Part shown: positions 20,066-29,852 of the stretch, piece after piece
How the letters are laid out: every line of letters begins with the position of its first letter
Numbering within the stretch: position 1 is the stretch's first letter
Assembly: GCA_963921185.1 (NCBI GenBank)
Contig: OY992530.1
Coordinates: 168,685,396-168,749,395, forward strand
DNA length: 64,000 bases
Reading direction: 5' to 3'
From: Dasysyrphus tricinctus
Taxonomy: Eukaryota; Arthropoda; Insecta; Diptera; Syrphidae
The notes under the pieces: model-generated
Told to the model about the DNA's origin: nothing
The model's database searches: none
Seen by the model: the letters and a program-made list of their open reading frames with translations, nothing else
Translations under genes and position numbers: made by a program

Positions 20066-20666
20066 TAGGGTGGTTCTTATTTGTATGGAGGAAAAACAAA
20101 ATTGTTTGTTTTTACTGAGCACCATTTTATTTTGTTCTTCTACATTAAAAATGTGTACAAAAAAAATTTGATGCTAATCGGCTTGTATTAACACGTGCCG
20201 CAGTGAGTCTGAAAGTTTGAATTTTCATAAAACCGACCAAAACCGGAGGCTATTAAAAATTTGATTTGCAGAATTAATAAAGTGCACTTTAAAATCTGTT
20301 ACCTGCTCTTGCTTCGAAAGAAAACAAAAATAAAAGGCACGACTGGGTCGCACGTTCTTGCTCAAAAAGTTCAATTTCCTTGGAAATTAAGAATTTTCAA
20401 AAATATTCGAGTAATTTGTATCGAAATCATTTGAGCTGTTTTTAAGATAAGGTTTTTCATAACGGTTGTATAGCAAGTTCCGTTATTTTGGGAGCTAAAA
20501 AGTATTTAAATAGGCCCTAACTCTCACAGGAGCATCAACTTTAAGCTCAATGCGGCACGTGTTAACGTGATTTAAACAAATATAAAAAAAACTGGGGTAG
20601 TGTTTTAAGATATCAATGAACAAAAAAACCGGGTGCTCAAAAGTTTTCAAAATAAGGACCACCCTA
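20066..20666. mobile_element. Non-autonomous hAT-like element
   Basis: 601 bp with inverted ends TAGGGTGGTTCTTATTT and AAATAAGGACCACCCTA (one mismatch), flanked by a perfect 8-bp target duplication ATCTACAT (20058-20065, 20667-20674). An 8-bp duplication and TAGGG termini fit the hAT superfamily. No transposase frame. Confidence 0.85.
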
Positions 20667-20680
20667 ATCTACATACATTA

Positions 20681-21508
20681 GCCCTGTTTTTTTAGTGCAT
20701 TTTTATCTTCTCTTGGAAATAAGTAGCATGTTAAATACAAAAACAATATGGAATTATACCAGTTTGTTGTTGTAATTATAGTCTAAAAGCCGACAGCAAA
20801 TTTTGGGAGTGGAGGTATAACCAAAATCGGAGTATGAGGGATTATAGGTACATGTATCGTGATATCAAATATCAAAGTCTGGCAGGTTTTGTTTTCAGCC
20901 TTTGGGAGGGGTGGGGGGTTATAAAGTGCTAGATCCCCTGATTTATTTTCAGGGTTACAACCTCTTTAATTTATTTTTTAAAAAATTAATATGATTCCCT
21001 GTCATTTTTCCTAAGCATAAACACCACAATCTTGATGGTCCGATCAATAGAACTCAAGATATAACCATTTTACGTGAACCTTATCATCCCTTTTTTGGAG
21101 ATTTTCAACAAAACAAAAAATCAACAAATAAAGTCTCCACAAATACGCCAATAAGGTTTGCTTAAAAAGGTAAAATAATGGTTCCTATTTATCGGATTAA
21201 CAAGATAAAAGTCTTGAAACTTAGGGAAAATGACAGAGCATCGTATCCAATTTTTTAAAAGTGAATTGAAGTTCTAATGACGCTACCACATAAATAGGAA
21301 ACTACGCGGCTTTTAAACCCCCACCCCCACCAAAGGCTGAAAACAAAACCTGCCAGACTTTCATATTCCAAATCACGATACATGTACCTATAATCCCTCA
21401 TACTCCAATTTTGGTTATACCTCCACTCCCAAAATTTGCTGTTGGCTTTGGTCTATTAACATGCTACTTTTTTCTAAGCGATGATAAAAATGCACTAAAA
21501 AACAGGGC
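20681..21508. mobile_element. Foldback element with long inverted arms, TA flanks
   Basis: 828 bp. Both ends read GCCCTGTTTTTTAGTGCATTTTTATC inward, and the arms pair for over 200 bp (TGGCAGGTTTTGTTTTCAGC, GGAGTGGAGGTATAACC). TA lies just outside each end (20679-20680, 21509-21510), suggesting Tc1/mariner-type target use. It starts 6 bp after the hAT target duplication. No transposase frame. Confidence 0.75.
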
Positions 21509-21512
21509 TATT

Positions 21513-24500
21513 ATGTATCAGTTTTAAGCGAAGATATGCTTTTTTGCTTCTTAACTTATTGCTTTTTTCTCAAAACCAAAAAGAGTAGGCACCCCTTAGC
21601 TATCGCGTTTAACTATACGTGAAAAAGACGACGTCAGACAATCATCATCTTACGCGATGAGAGCCCTGTTGACATAGGCGCCTGTATGGATAAACGATAA
21701 TTTTGGTCGAATTTTGGTCACTGGGCAGATGCTTTTTAATAATTCGGTTATTGGGCAAGTATGATTTGTTGGTAAGATTTTTTTCTGAAAAGCCAACCAT
21801 GAACTGATATTTGTTCCGTAATTATTCAATAATTGTTTTGTTTTCATATTATTTAAAAAACAATCTTTAAAAATCAACGAAAAAGCATTTATCGCTCTTA
21901 AAACACTCAAACAATTAGATACAAGGCGATACCTCTTTAGCTACCGTCTAAGCTCTATCGTTTTGACGATAGCGTTATGAGAAATACTGCATCGACATTT
22001 TTTATATTTCTTTAAAAGTACCTCTTGGAGAATGAGAATCTAAAATCCCCAGTGTTCGAACATAAAAGTATACATGCAGTAGGTGTATTTTTTTGCAAGC
22101 CCGGGGGAATCGGACAAAAAAAAACGACATCGGGGCTTAGCGACGCCATTACAGAAAAAAAATGGAGCTTCCATACAAACTATCGATAACATGTATGAAA
22201 TTCGTGCCGGTAGCACAGTTTTTATCTGGGCTAAATTTAAGCCCCGAAAATTCTCTGGGCTTAGTTGTTGTTGCTTTTAACATGTAAATTGCTTAGACGT
22301 CGTTTTTTTCTTCCAAGCCCATTCGGGTAAGGAAAAAAACTGGTGTATAACTGCCTGGATTTTAATATATTTAATAAAATTTTTATTAATAAATGCTCTT
22401 ATTATTAGAGCACTTTCAAAATTAACCTGGTTTCGCTAGATAGTCCAGTAACTATAAATACATTAGACCTTGCGTCAGGTCCGGTAGTTCTGACTTTTTG
22501 CTGAGTTGTTTATGATGTTAGCCTAGTAATAAATCTGATTTTTCGACCTCGAGCGCCGAACGCAACGTTGGTAAAAGTCCAAAAAACCGCGAATTTTTCG
22601 CGTTTCCAAGGGGCGGCTTTTCAAAATAGCAATACAAAATTTAAAACAACAAGTAGTTTATAAAACAGTATAATAACAAAAGCATGGTCTTTGACATATA
22701 CTGCATCAAAGCAATAGAGCGAGTATATTGGGCCAAAAGAAGAAAACAATAGTACTGGATGGGGATATATATCCCCCCGTTTAGGCGGGAGGGGCAAATT
22801 TAAGAAAAGTTGACTTCAAATAGAAAAATAACTTTAAACAAACAATGGTATATCTAGACAAAAATCCATTGCTCAGCTTAAAGGCAGAAATCCATTTTTT
22901 AATTTTATTTTTAAATAAAGTTTTTTTAGTTGATAGTTTTTGAAAAATTTACTTTAAAGCTCAAAATTTTGAGAAAAAGACGATTTTTTTTTGTTAATCT
23001 ATTTTTTTTTTATATAATGGTATTAAGTACTGTTTTTGTTTTTGATTTTCAATGCCCTTATTAGTTTTTAGTTAAAAAATGAAAACCAAATGCTAAAATG
23101 ACTTCTAGTTTTTGAGAAAACTGAAATTAACATCGGAGCTAGCTCAGACCTTGCTCAATTAGCTCAGGATTCATTAAATGACCGAGCGAATTGAGCGAAA
23201 CGCTGTGCGAAGCCAACTACACTTATTTTTTTAGTGATATATAATTAAAAATGGATTCCCTGGACAGTCGCCCGTCAACTGCAGGTAAACAAATAATTTT
23301 TTGTTTTAGTTTTTGTGTTTATTTAGGAACAAGTATAATTATTCAAAATAGCTTTTTATGGCCTTTAGTCCTTCAAATTGGCGTTTCGTTCGGCTTACTC
23401 ACTTGAACTCATCAGTTACATAGTGAGGGGTTTATCATACGCAATTTGTATTAAGTTCAGTTCAACTTACATGAATATTTCAACTAAAGTCCACTGTAAA
23501 CTATATCCAACAAGATTAGAATTCGTAATCATTAAGCTGGAATATAATTATTTCTATTTTTTTGTTATGTGTTTTGACAGCAAATTGTAAAAAATTGCAA
23601 GAAATTTCACGTTACCAAAAACATATATGAAATGACAGTTCAGTGCTCAAATGTATTTCATAATTAATACTGAGGAATCTGATCATAATCTGCTCGGAGC
23701 TCAGCTCTGATTGCTCAGCCTCAGATACAAAAAAGAAAAACGCCAATAGTTACGAGATATTGATATTTGAATTCCGTGTTTTGTTTTGATCTGAAATACA
23801 TTGAAATGACATTTTAAGATTTATGAGGTTTGGCAGAAAGCCGATGGCATGCAAGTTTTTACAAGTAACAGTCGCTGATCTTCTTAAAATGTAATTCAAA
23901 CAAAAATTAAGGAAGGTTTTAAAAAAAGGGAATTAATGTTAAATAAACAGGCTATCTGATCCATATGCCAGCTTAACTGAAAACATATTTTTCAAGCCGG
24001 CGGACTAAGGAAAAAGCAAAAAATTACCATTATTTTTAGAATATTATTGATAGGACTGTATGAGAAGCTCCTTATAAATTTTAACCAACAATTTTGAAAA
24101 TTAGAATCCTAATTCTAAAAGCTTCAAAACCCTTTTTTTAAGTCGCAATACGACCATTATTCACTGAAATACAGCCTGTCAACAATTACCGAAAAGTTTG
24201 GAATTTTTTTGTTCCCTTAATTTTTTTGACTAGGGTAGGTAATATCTGCCTTCATTGACAGATAAGGCCAAGCTTAGATTTTTGTTCCCTACTTTCGAAA
24301 CCAGAAACATTTTTGTGGACCCCCATTTACAACTGGTGAACCCCCATATTTATTTCATGTCAACGTAGACCCCCGTCGAATCTCAGTGGACCCCTGGGGG
24401 TCCACCTGGAACACTTTGGGAATCACTGGTTTAGACGATAGTCTTGCTATACGTAACATTGAAAATGACTATCGTCTGGACGATCTCGTTTCGGCGATGA

Positions 24501-24775
24501 ATTATTTGCTTTACGTAAAAAGTTAATAATCGTCAAAACGCTATGGTCAAAACCATAGTGCTTAGACGATAGCTAAAGAGGTATCGTCTTTTAGTTATTT
24601 GAGCTTTTTAAGAGCGATAAATGCTTTTTCGTTGATTTTTAACCATTGTTTTTTTAAATAATATGAAGACAAAACATAATTACGGCATAAATCATGCCTG
24701 CTCTATTTGGCTTTGAGAAAAAAGCAATAAGTTAAGAAGCAAAAACAGCATGTCTTTGCTTAAAACTGATACATA
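21513..24775. mobile_element. Composite element with inverted ends
   Basis: The left end (from 21513, ATGTATCAGTTTTAAGC) is the inverted copy of the right end (24525-24775). Matching continues through TTCTTAACTTATTGCTTTT, CATTTATCGCTCTTAAA and TACCTCTTTAGCTA. The left arm has about 200 bp extra (about 21590-21800). The interior holds other repeats (22765-22840, 23110-23745) and no transposase frame. It may be one element filled by later insertions, or two independent insertions in opposite orientation. Confidence 0.55.
22740..22860 (+). repeat. Dispersed repeat with CCCCCGTTTAGGCGGGAGGGGC core
   Basis: One of four related copies (also about 36265-36380, 37940-38035, and inverted at 38195-38285). 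All share a GC-rich semi-palindromic core followed by CAATTTTATAAAAAA and a TACTTAAAATGGAAAAA-like stretch. Downstream sequences at 22860-23110 and 36400-36600 are also alike, so the full repeat is longer. Confidence 0.55.
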
Positions 24776-24845
24776 CATATACTTCAATATTCAATAATTT
24801 TGATGGATATCATACATCTTTTGACAATTTAACACTTTTTAAATA

Positions 24846-25090
24846 TCAAAAGAATTGGAAATCGTAATCGTAGAGGTTGAGTAGAGGCTTTGCCAACCGT
24901 AAACTACCCGCACCGTGATTAAAGGCATTATCTTTGTCTTGCTGCAAAAACATGCATACCTCAAGCTGTATATTCGATCGGATATTTTTTGTATCTTCAT
25001 ATTCGTACTCAACACTGGGCCGCTTGTAGGCCAAAGTCGTATTTTTTTGTGGACACTCAGATGGACCATCTGCTTTCACGACTTTTTGCT
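24846..25090 (-). pseudogene. Open coding-like segment, unknown
   Basis: A minus-strand frame of about 80 codons with protein-like composition (…ADGPSECPQKNTTLAYKRP…, …SNIQLEVCMFLQQDKDN…) ends in a stop at 24846. It has no ATG near its start and is preceded by stops, so it would have to be an internal or terminal exon or a fragment. A possible acceptor (GTGAAAGCAG) lies at its upstream end. The protein is not recognised. It may be a chance frame. Confidence 0.25.
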
Positions 25091-25243
25091 ATATTGTTGC
25101 ATATCATAAGAATCAATAAATTAACGAGTTTTTGTTTGTATTGTTTTCTTCATTACATGAAAAGAAGATGAATTATATTCACTGATCTCTATATATAACT
25201 GGATAGTGTATTCCATAGAAAGTATAACAGTTTTTTTTGACTC

Positions 25244-26232
25244 CAATAGGGCTTTTTAGCAAATACCAATGTTCATTTCTAAATGTCAAACTCAGGACCT
25301 CGGCACGAATGAAATTTAGGTAGCACCCATTTTCTTTTTTATTTCGGAGGCAAATACACTCCAATTCAACAGAACGAGCACACGGATTTTCATAGTTGGT
25401 TTGTCAATTTTTTTTCAAACATTGTGCATTGTCCGAGAATAAAAATATAAACATAAAAACTATTTCAAAAAAAAATTATTTTACTTCCATCCATTAACAG
25501 TTATTACCAGTTTCAATATTTGAGCTTATTCAGTTGACACAAAAAGACTGCATTTTCCCTAATGGAAAGACTTTGAACAGAGCCAGAGGAAAAATAGCAG
25601 TGCTTTTTGAATTAATCTTTCTGTTTTCTTTTCCCAACATCATAAACAAACAATAAGGATAATCAAATGATTCATTAATGCACAATAGCCGTTTTCCTTT
25701 GGAGGTGGCGAAGTACTTACGAGTAGATGAAAACCCTAATCTAGTACTACCAACTGCACATGCTCTCATGCGCGAGTAGATACATTTTACATGTGAAAGC
25801 AGTTTGATGTGTGCCATTGAAAAAAGCTGGCAAAGTACTTGCAAGTACTTCGCCACCTCCAAAGGAAAACGCCTAATGTTGAGAAAAAATGGAAAAAGAA
25901 CCTTTGAAAATTTGTGTCCCTACTCATTTGAAGTGGAGTGTAAATGTTTGGATTTTGTTTTTTTGGTAATAGCGTCTGTCAAACGTGCCGAATTGTTAGC
26001 TGTCACTCTGACTTTGAAATTTTCAAAGGTTCTTTTTCCATTGACAATGCACAATGTTTGAAAAAAAATTGACAAACCAACTATGAAAATCCGTGTGCTC
26101 GTTCTGTTGAATTGGAGTGTATTTACCTCCGAAATAAAAAAGAAAATGGATGCTACCTAAATTTCATTCGTGCCGAGGTCCTGAGTTTGACATTTAGAAA
26201 TGAACATTGGTATTTGCTAAAAAGCCCTATTG
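25244..26232. mobile_element. Foldback element, about 1 kb
   Basis: Arms 25244-25433 and 26042-26232 are inverted copies (CAATAGGGCTTTTTAGCAAA at the ends; GACAATGCACAATGTTTGAA at the inner edge). Inside, CCTTTGGAGGTGGCGAAGT (about 25692) and ACTTCGCCACCTCCAAAGG (about 25845) form a second inverted pair. No transposase frame. It ends about 130 bp before the Piwi fragment. Confidence 0.75.
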
Positions 26233-26364
26233 AAGATGACATTTGTTAGGCATTCTCACTTTTTGACGTCTGCTGAGCACAAAAAAAAAGTAATTTGAAG
26301 TGAGATTTTTATTTGTACAAAAACATAGAATATTTTGTTTATTTTTTTTAAGTTCTGTCGAAAT

Positions 26365-26719
26365 GTGAACGAAACTCCTGTGCAGCTCTTCAAATTCTCG
26401 AGAAGTGTGGTTTGCAGATGTCTAACGCGCCCCGGGAAGTAGTGGTCAGTTTGAGGAGGAACATACATTTCTTCGCCAGGAAAAAAATTTCGACCGGGGT
26501 ACAGGCCGACTTTGGCAAATGCCACCAACAATCTACGGAACTGGCTGGTGATTTACTGCCCAAGCGACAACTGCGTTGCTAAGAGCTTATTGGATCTTAC
26601 GGAGATGAATGCTAACACCATGGGCATCAACGTCCAGTTTGCCCTGCAAAATGGCCGCATTGAGTCGTATGTAAGGTGTTTGCGAGAGAACATTCGCCAA
26701 GGAGCTCAGACTGTCGTTT
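26365..26719 (+). pseudogene. Piwi-clade Argonaute fragment (linker and MID start)
   Basis: One frame encodes about 50 residues resembling the linker before MID in Piwi proteins (ILEKCGLQMSNAPREVV; then KKISTGVQADFG). A shift near 26510 leads to a second frame with the MID start (NNLRNWLVIYCPSDN … NGRIESYVRCLRENIRQGAQ). Piwi proteins bind piRNAs to silence transposons in the germ line. PAZ, most of MID and all of the catalytic domain are absent. The frame then runs into Nup37-derived DNA at 26720. No introns are seen, so it may derive from one exon or a retrocopy. The family call rests on pattern recognition. Confidence 0.65.
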
Positions 26720-27022
26720 GGCTGGGGGAGATGTCATCACCTGGGACCTTCGTAGGACATGGTTAGTCTATCTTATTTTTGTTCTAGATATCGTTAGATG
26801 CTAAGCAATGTTTTATTTCATTTTAGTGGACCAGCTGATATTAAACAAATCTACGAATACGGAGGACGTACTGTGAGATTTTTGCCCAACAGTGAAGTTG
26901 TCTATGCCAGTATTGGTCGACCCAACATAACTCTAAAGGTATACATAGCTAAATCAACTGTTCCACTTATTGAATCGTCCCTTAAATTATATGGTGGAAT
27001 GTCGATGTCAAGAATTAAATAA
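26720..27022 (+). pseudogene. Nup37: Nup37-like 3' fragment (inverted duplicate)
   Basis: Encodes the end of a WD40 β-propeller nucleoporin of the Nup107-160 complex. The segment GGDVITWDLRRT runs to a donor at about 26752 (G|GTTAGT), then an intron ends TTTTAG at about 26826, then GPADIKQIYEYGG…GMSMSRIK and TAA at 27022. It resembles Nup37 near its AGNDWLIWD and SENLFATTGYPG segments. The retained intron shows it came from genomic DNA, not mRNA. Only the last quarter of the gene is present, joined to a Piwi fragment in another frame. A poly(A) signal-like AATAAA lies near 27135. Confidence 0.75.
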
Positions 27023-27982
27023 GTTTTTGCTGAGAAAATGTGTTTTTATTTACGAGAATGTGGAGACTTCTAAGATCCCAGAAATATAAAAAAAATGTTT
27101 TATTGTTAAGTTTTTCATTGATCTAATAATGTATTAATAAAATTCTATTCTGTAACATATCTAATTGTGGTTTTTTTTTTAATTTTCTTGGCTTATGTTT
27201 TAGGGCTGCTGAATCCTTGATATTGATATGTAGATAGACCAAGCTCCCATTTCCAAACTATTTGCTTTATTTGAATGATTGGAACGCATTTAAGTCTCTT
27301 TTTAAGTATTCTAACTAGAATCAAAAACCATTTTCAATTCGAAAAAGGGTTTCAAAAAATTTGCATATAAAAGTAGTATCATCATTTTTCCACTTTCAAA
27401 AAACTCATGAAATGTGTTTTGTATGCAAATTTTTCGAAATATAAGTTTGAATTGAAAATGGTTTTAAGAACCATTTAAAGGACTTAAATTCAAACTCAAA
27501 CACGTTCCAATCATCCAAAAGGACCAAATATTTTGGAAATGAGAGCTTGGTCTATCCATCAATTTCAAGAAATTTCTAAAAATTCGTAGAAATTTCTTGA
27601 TATTGATAGATAGACCAAGCTCCAATTTCCAAACTATTAGCTATACTTGAATGATTGGAACGCATTTAAGTCTCTTTTTATGCATTCTAACTAGAATCAA
27701 AAACCATTTTCAATTCGAAAAAGGATTTCACAAAATTTGCATATAAAAGTAGTATCATCATTTTACCACCTTCAAAAAACTCATGAAATTTGTTTTGTAT
27801 GCAAATTTTTCGAAATATAAGTTTGAATTGAAAATGGTTTTGAGAACCATTTAAAGGACTTAAATTCAAACTCAGACACGTTCCAATCATCCAAAAGGAC
27901 AAAATATTTTGGAAATGAGAGCTTGGTCTATCCATCAATTTCAAGAAATTTCTAAAAATTCGTAGAAATTTCTTGATATTGA
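26720..27982 (+). repeat. Left arm of 2.6-kb inverted duplication
   Basis: Reverse complement of 28041-29305 with only scattered differences (for example CGTAGG versus CGAAGG, and one Asn/Asp codon change in the Nup37 exon). The 58-bp spacer is 27983-28040. It starts at GGCTGGGGGAG, where the Piwi fragment stops. It contains the 3' end of a Nup37 copy and two palindromic repeat units. Confidence 0.95.
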
Positions 27983-28810
27983 TAGATAGACCAAGCTCTC
28001 ATTTCCAAAATATTTGGTCCTTTTGGATGATTGGAACGTTTCAATATCAAGAAATTTCTACGAATTTTTAGAAATTTCTTGAAATTGATGGATAGACCAA
28101 GCTCTCATTTCCAAAATATTTTGTCCTTTTGGATGATTGGAACGTGTCTGAGTTTGAATTTAAGTCCTTTAAATGGTTCTCAAAACCATTTTCAATTCAA
28201 ACTTATATTTCGAAAAATTTGCATACAAAACAAATTTCATGAGTTTTTTGAAGGTGGTAAAATGATGATACTACTTTTATATGCAAATTTTGTGAAATCC
28301 TTTTTCGAATTGAAAATGGTTTTTGATTCTAGTTAGAATGCATAAAAAGAGACTTAAATGCGTTCCAATCATTCAAGTATAGCTAATAGTTTGGAAATTG
28401 GAGCTTGGTCTATCTATCAATATCAAGAAATTTCTACGAATTTTTAGAAATTTCTTGAAATTGATGGATAGACCAAGCTCTCATTTCCAAAATATTTGGT
28501 CCTTTTGGATGATTGGAACGTGTTTGAGTTTGAATTTAAGTCCTTTAAATGGTTCTTAAAACCATTTTCAATTCAAACTTATATTTCGAAAAATTTGCAT
28601 ACAAAACACATTTCATGAGTTTTTTGAAAGTGGAAAAATGATGATACTACTTTTATATGCAAATTTTTTGAAACCCTTTTTCGAATTGAAAATGGTTTTT
28701 GATTCTAGTTAGAATACTTAAAAAGAGACTTAAATGCGTTCCAATCATTCAAATAAAGCAAATAGTTTGGAAATGGGAGCTTGGTCTATCTACATATCAA
28801 TATCAAGGAT
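27210..28810. repeat. Four palindromic units (two per arm)
   Basis: Units of about 380 bp start GATAGACCAAGCTC, run through GATTGGAACG, CCATTTTCAATTCGAAAAA and AGTAGTATCATCAT, and return as CGTTCCAATCATCC … GAGCTTGGTCTATC. Each unit is itself an imperfect palindrome. Units at about 27215-27595 and 27596-27985 are mirrored at about 28050-28430 and 28440-28805. They are joined by the short palindrome GAAATTTCTAAAAATTCGTAG. They look like tandem MITEs. The frames here are repeat-derived. Confidence 0.85.
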
Positions 28811-29305
28811 TCAGCAGCCCTAAAACATAAGCCAAGAAAATTAAAAAAAAACCCACAATTAGATATGTTACAGAATAGAATTTTATTAATACATTATTAG
28901 ATCAATGAAAAACTTAACAATAAAACATTTTTTTTTTATATTTCTGGGATCTTAGAAGTCTCCACATTCTCGTAAATAAAAACACATCTTCTCAGCAAAA
29001 ACTTATTTAATTCTTGACATCGACATTCCACCATATAATTTAAGGGACGATTCAATAAGTGGAACAGTTGATTTAGCTATGTATACCTTTAGAGTTATGT
29101 CGGGTCGACCAATACTGGCATAGACAACTTCACTGTTGGGCAAAAATCTCACAGTACGTCCTCCGTATTCGTAGATTTGTTTAATATCAGCTGGTCCACT
29201 AAAATGAAATAAAACATTGCTTAGCATCTAACGATATCTAGAACAAAAATAAAATAGACTAACCATGTCCTTCGAAGGTCCCAGGTGATGACATCTCCCC
29301 CAGCC
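28041..29305 (-). repeat. Right arm of 2.6-kb inverted duplication
   Basis: Mirror of 26720-27982. It ends inside the minus-strand Nup37 pseudogene, which continues unduplicated to 29649. This suggests that this arm is the source and the plus-strand arm the copy. Confidence 0.95.
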
Positions 29306-29649
29306 AATGCTGTCATAAACAAACGATTGTGTAATGACCAGTCAGCACCCATTAGAGGAACATTCGGTGACTCCAAGGACACTGTCTTGTTGAGAGCGGA
29401 CGTTGTACAAATGTATTATTCCTTTCTTTTCGGCCACCAACACCTTGCCAGGTTCGTCTGGATGCCAGCGCACTGACATACCAGCCTAAGACAGGCAGAA
29501 GGTTGTAACAGTTTCAAAGCTGTGAGCTGAACTCCAAATCTTACACGAATGATCGTCACTAACGGAGTCCTTTAAGAATGAATTTGTAAAAAGCCATAAA
29601 TTTGTTCGGAAAAGTTTACCACATGAGATGGATCAGTTTTAGTTCGCAT
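29003..29649 (-). pseudogene. Nup37: Nup37-like nucleoporin pseudogene
   Basis: Starts with ATG at 29649 and about 20 residues (MRTKTDPSHVVNFSEQIYGF) that look like a genuine Nup37 N-terminus. It then jumps to the middle of the propeller: SVSDDHSCKIWSS, MSVRWHPDEPGKVLVAEKKG, LESPNVPLMGADWSLHNRL, GGDVITWDLRRT, an intron (about 29206-29273), and the C-terminal exon ending at 29003. About 80 residues are missing near the start. TAG interrupts before GMSVRWHP, and a 1-base shift follows VRSQQ. Nup37 is a WD40 scaffold protein of the nuclear pore Y-complex. This copy cannot make it. The parent gene is not in the window. Confidence 0.75.
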
Positions 29650-29852
29650 TTTTAATAAAGTTTTAGAATTCTCTTGAATATTAATTTTAAACTCGGAAAA
29701 GTTAAACCTTTTTGTTTTTTCACTTTTTGACGTTTGAAGATGTCAGTTTTCACTTTTTATGTTATACTTTCATACAGTATAACAAAAAAAATAGGCAGCG
29801 CCACTTATAACAGTTCTTCAAATGGAGTCAACTTTTTTGTATGGATACGCTA
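29650..29852 (-). other. Possible old promoter/5' UTR of the Nup37 copy
   Basis: Short AT-rich sequence upstream of the retained Nup37 start codon, with TTTTTGACGTTTGAAGATG and no TATA-type motif at a standard distance. Presumed from position only. Confidence 0.3.

Noticed and set aside
27687..28336. Matching frames on opposite strands (27944-27687 minus, 28031-28336 plus)
   Set aside because: They encode the same residues only because the region is an inverted duplication of MITE units. No homology or start context.
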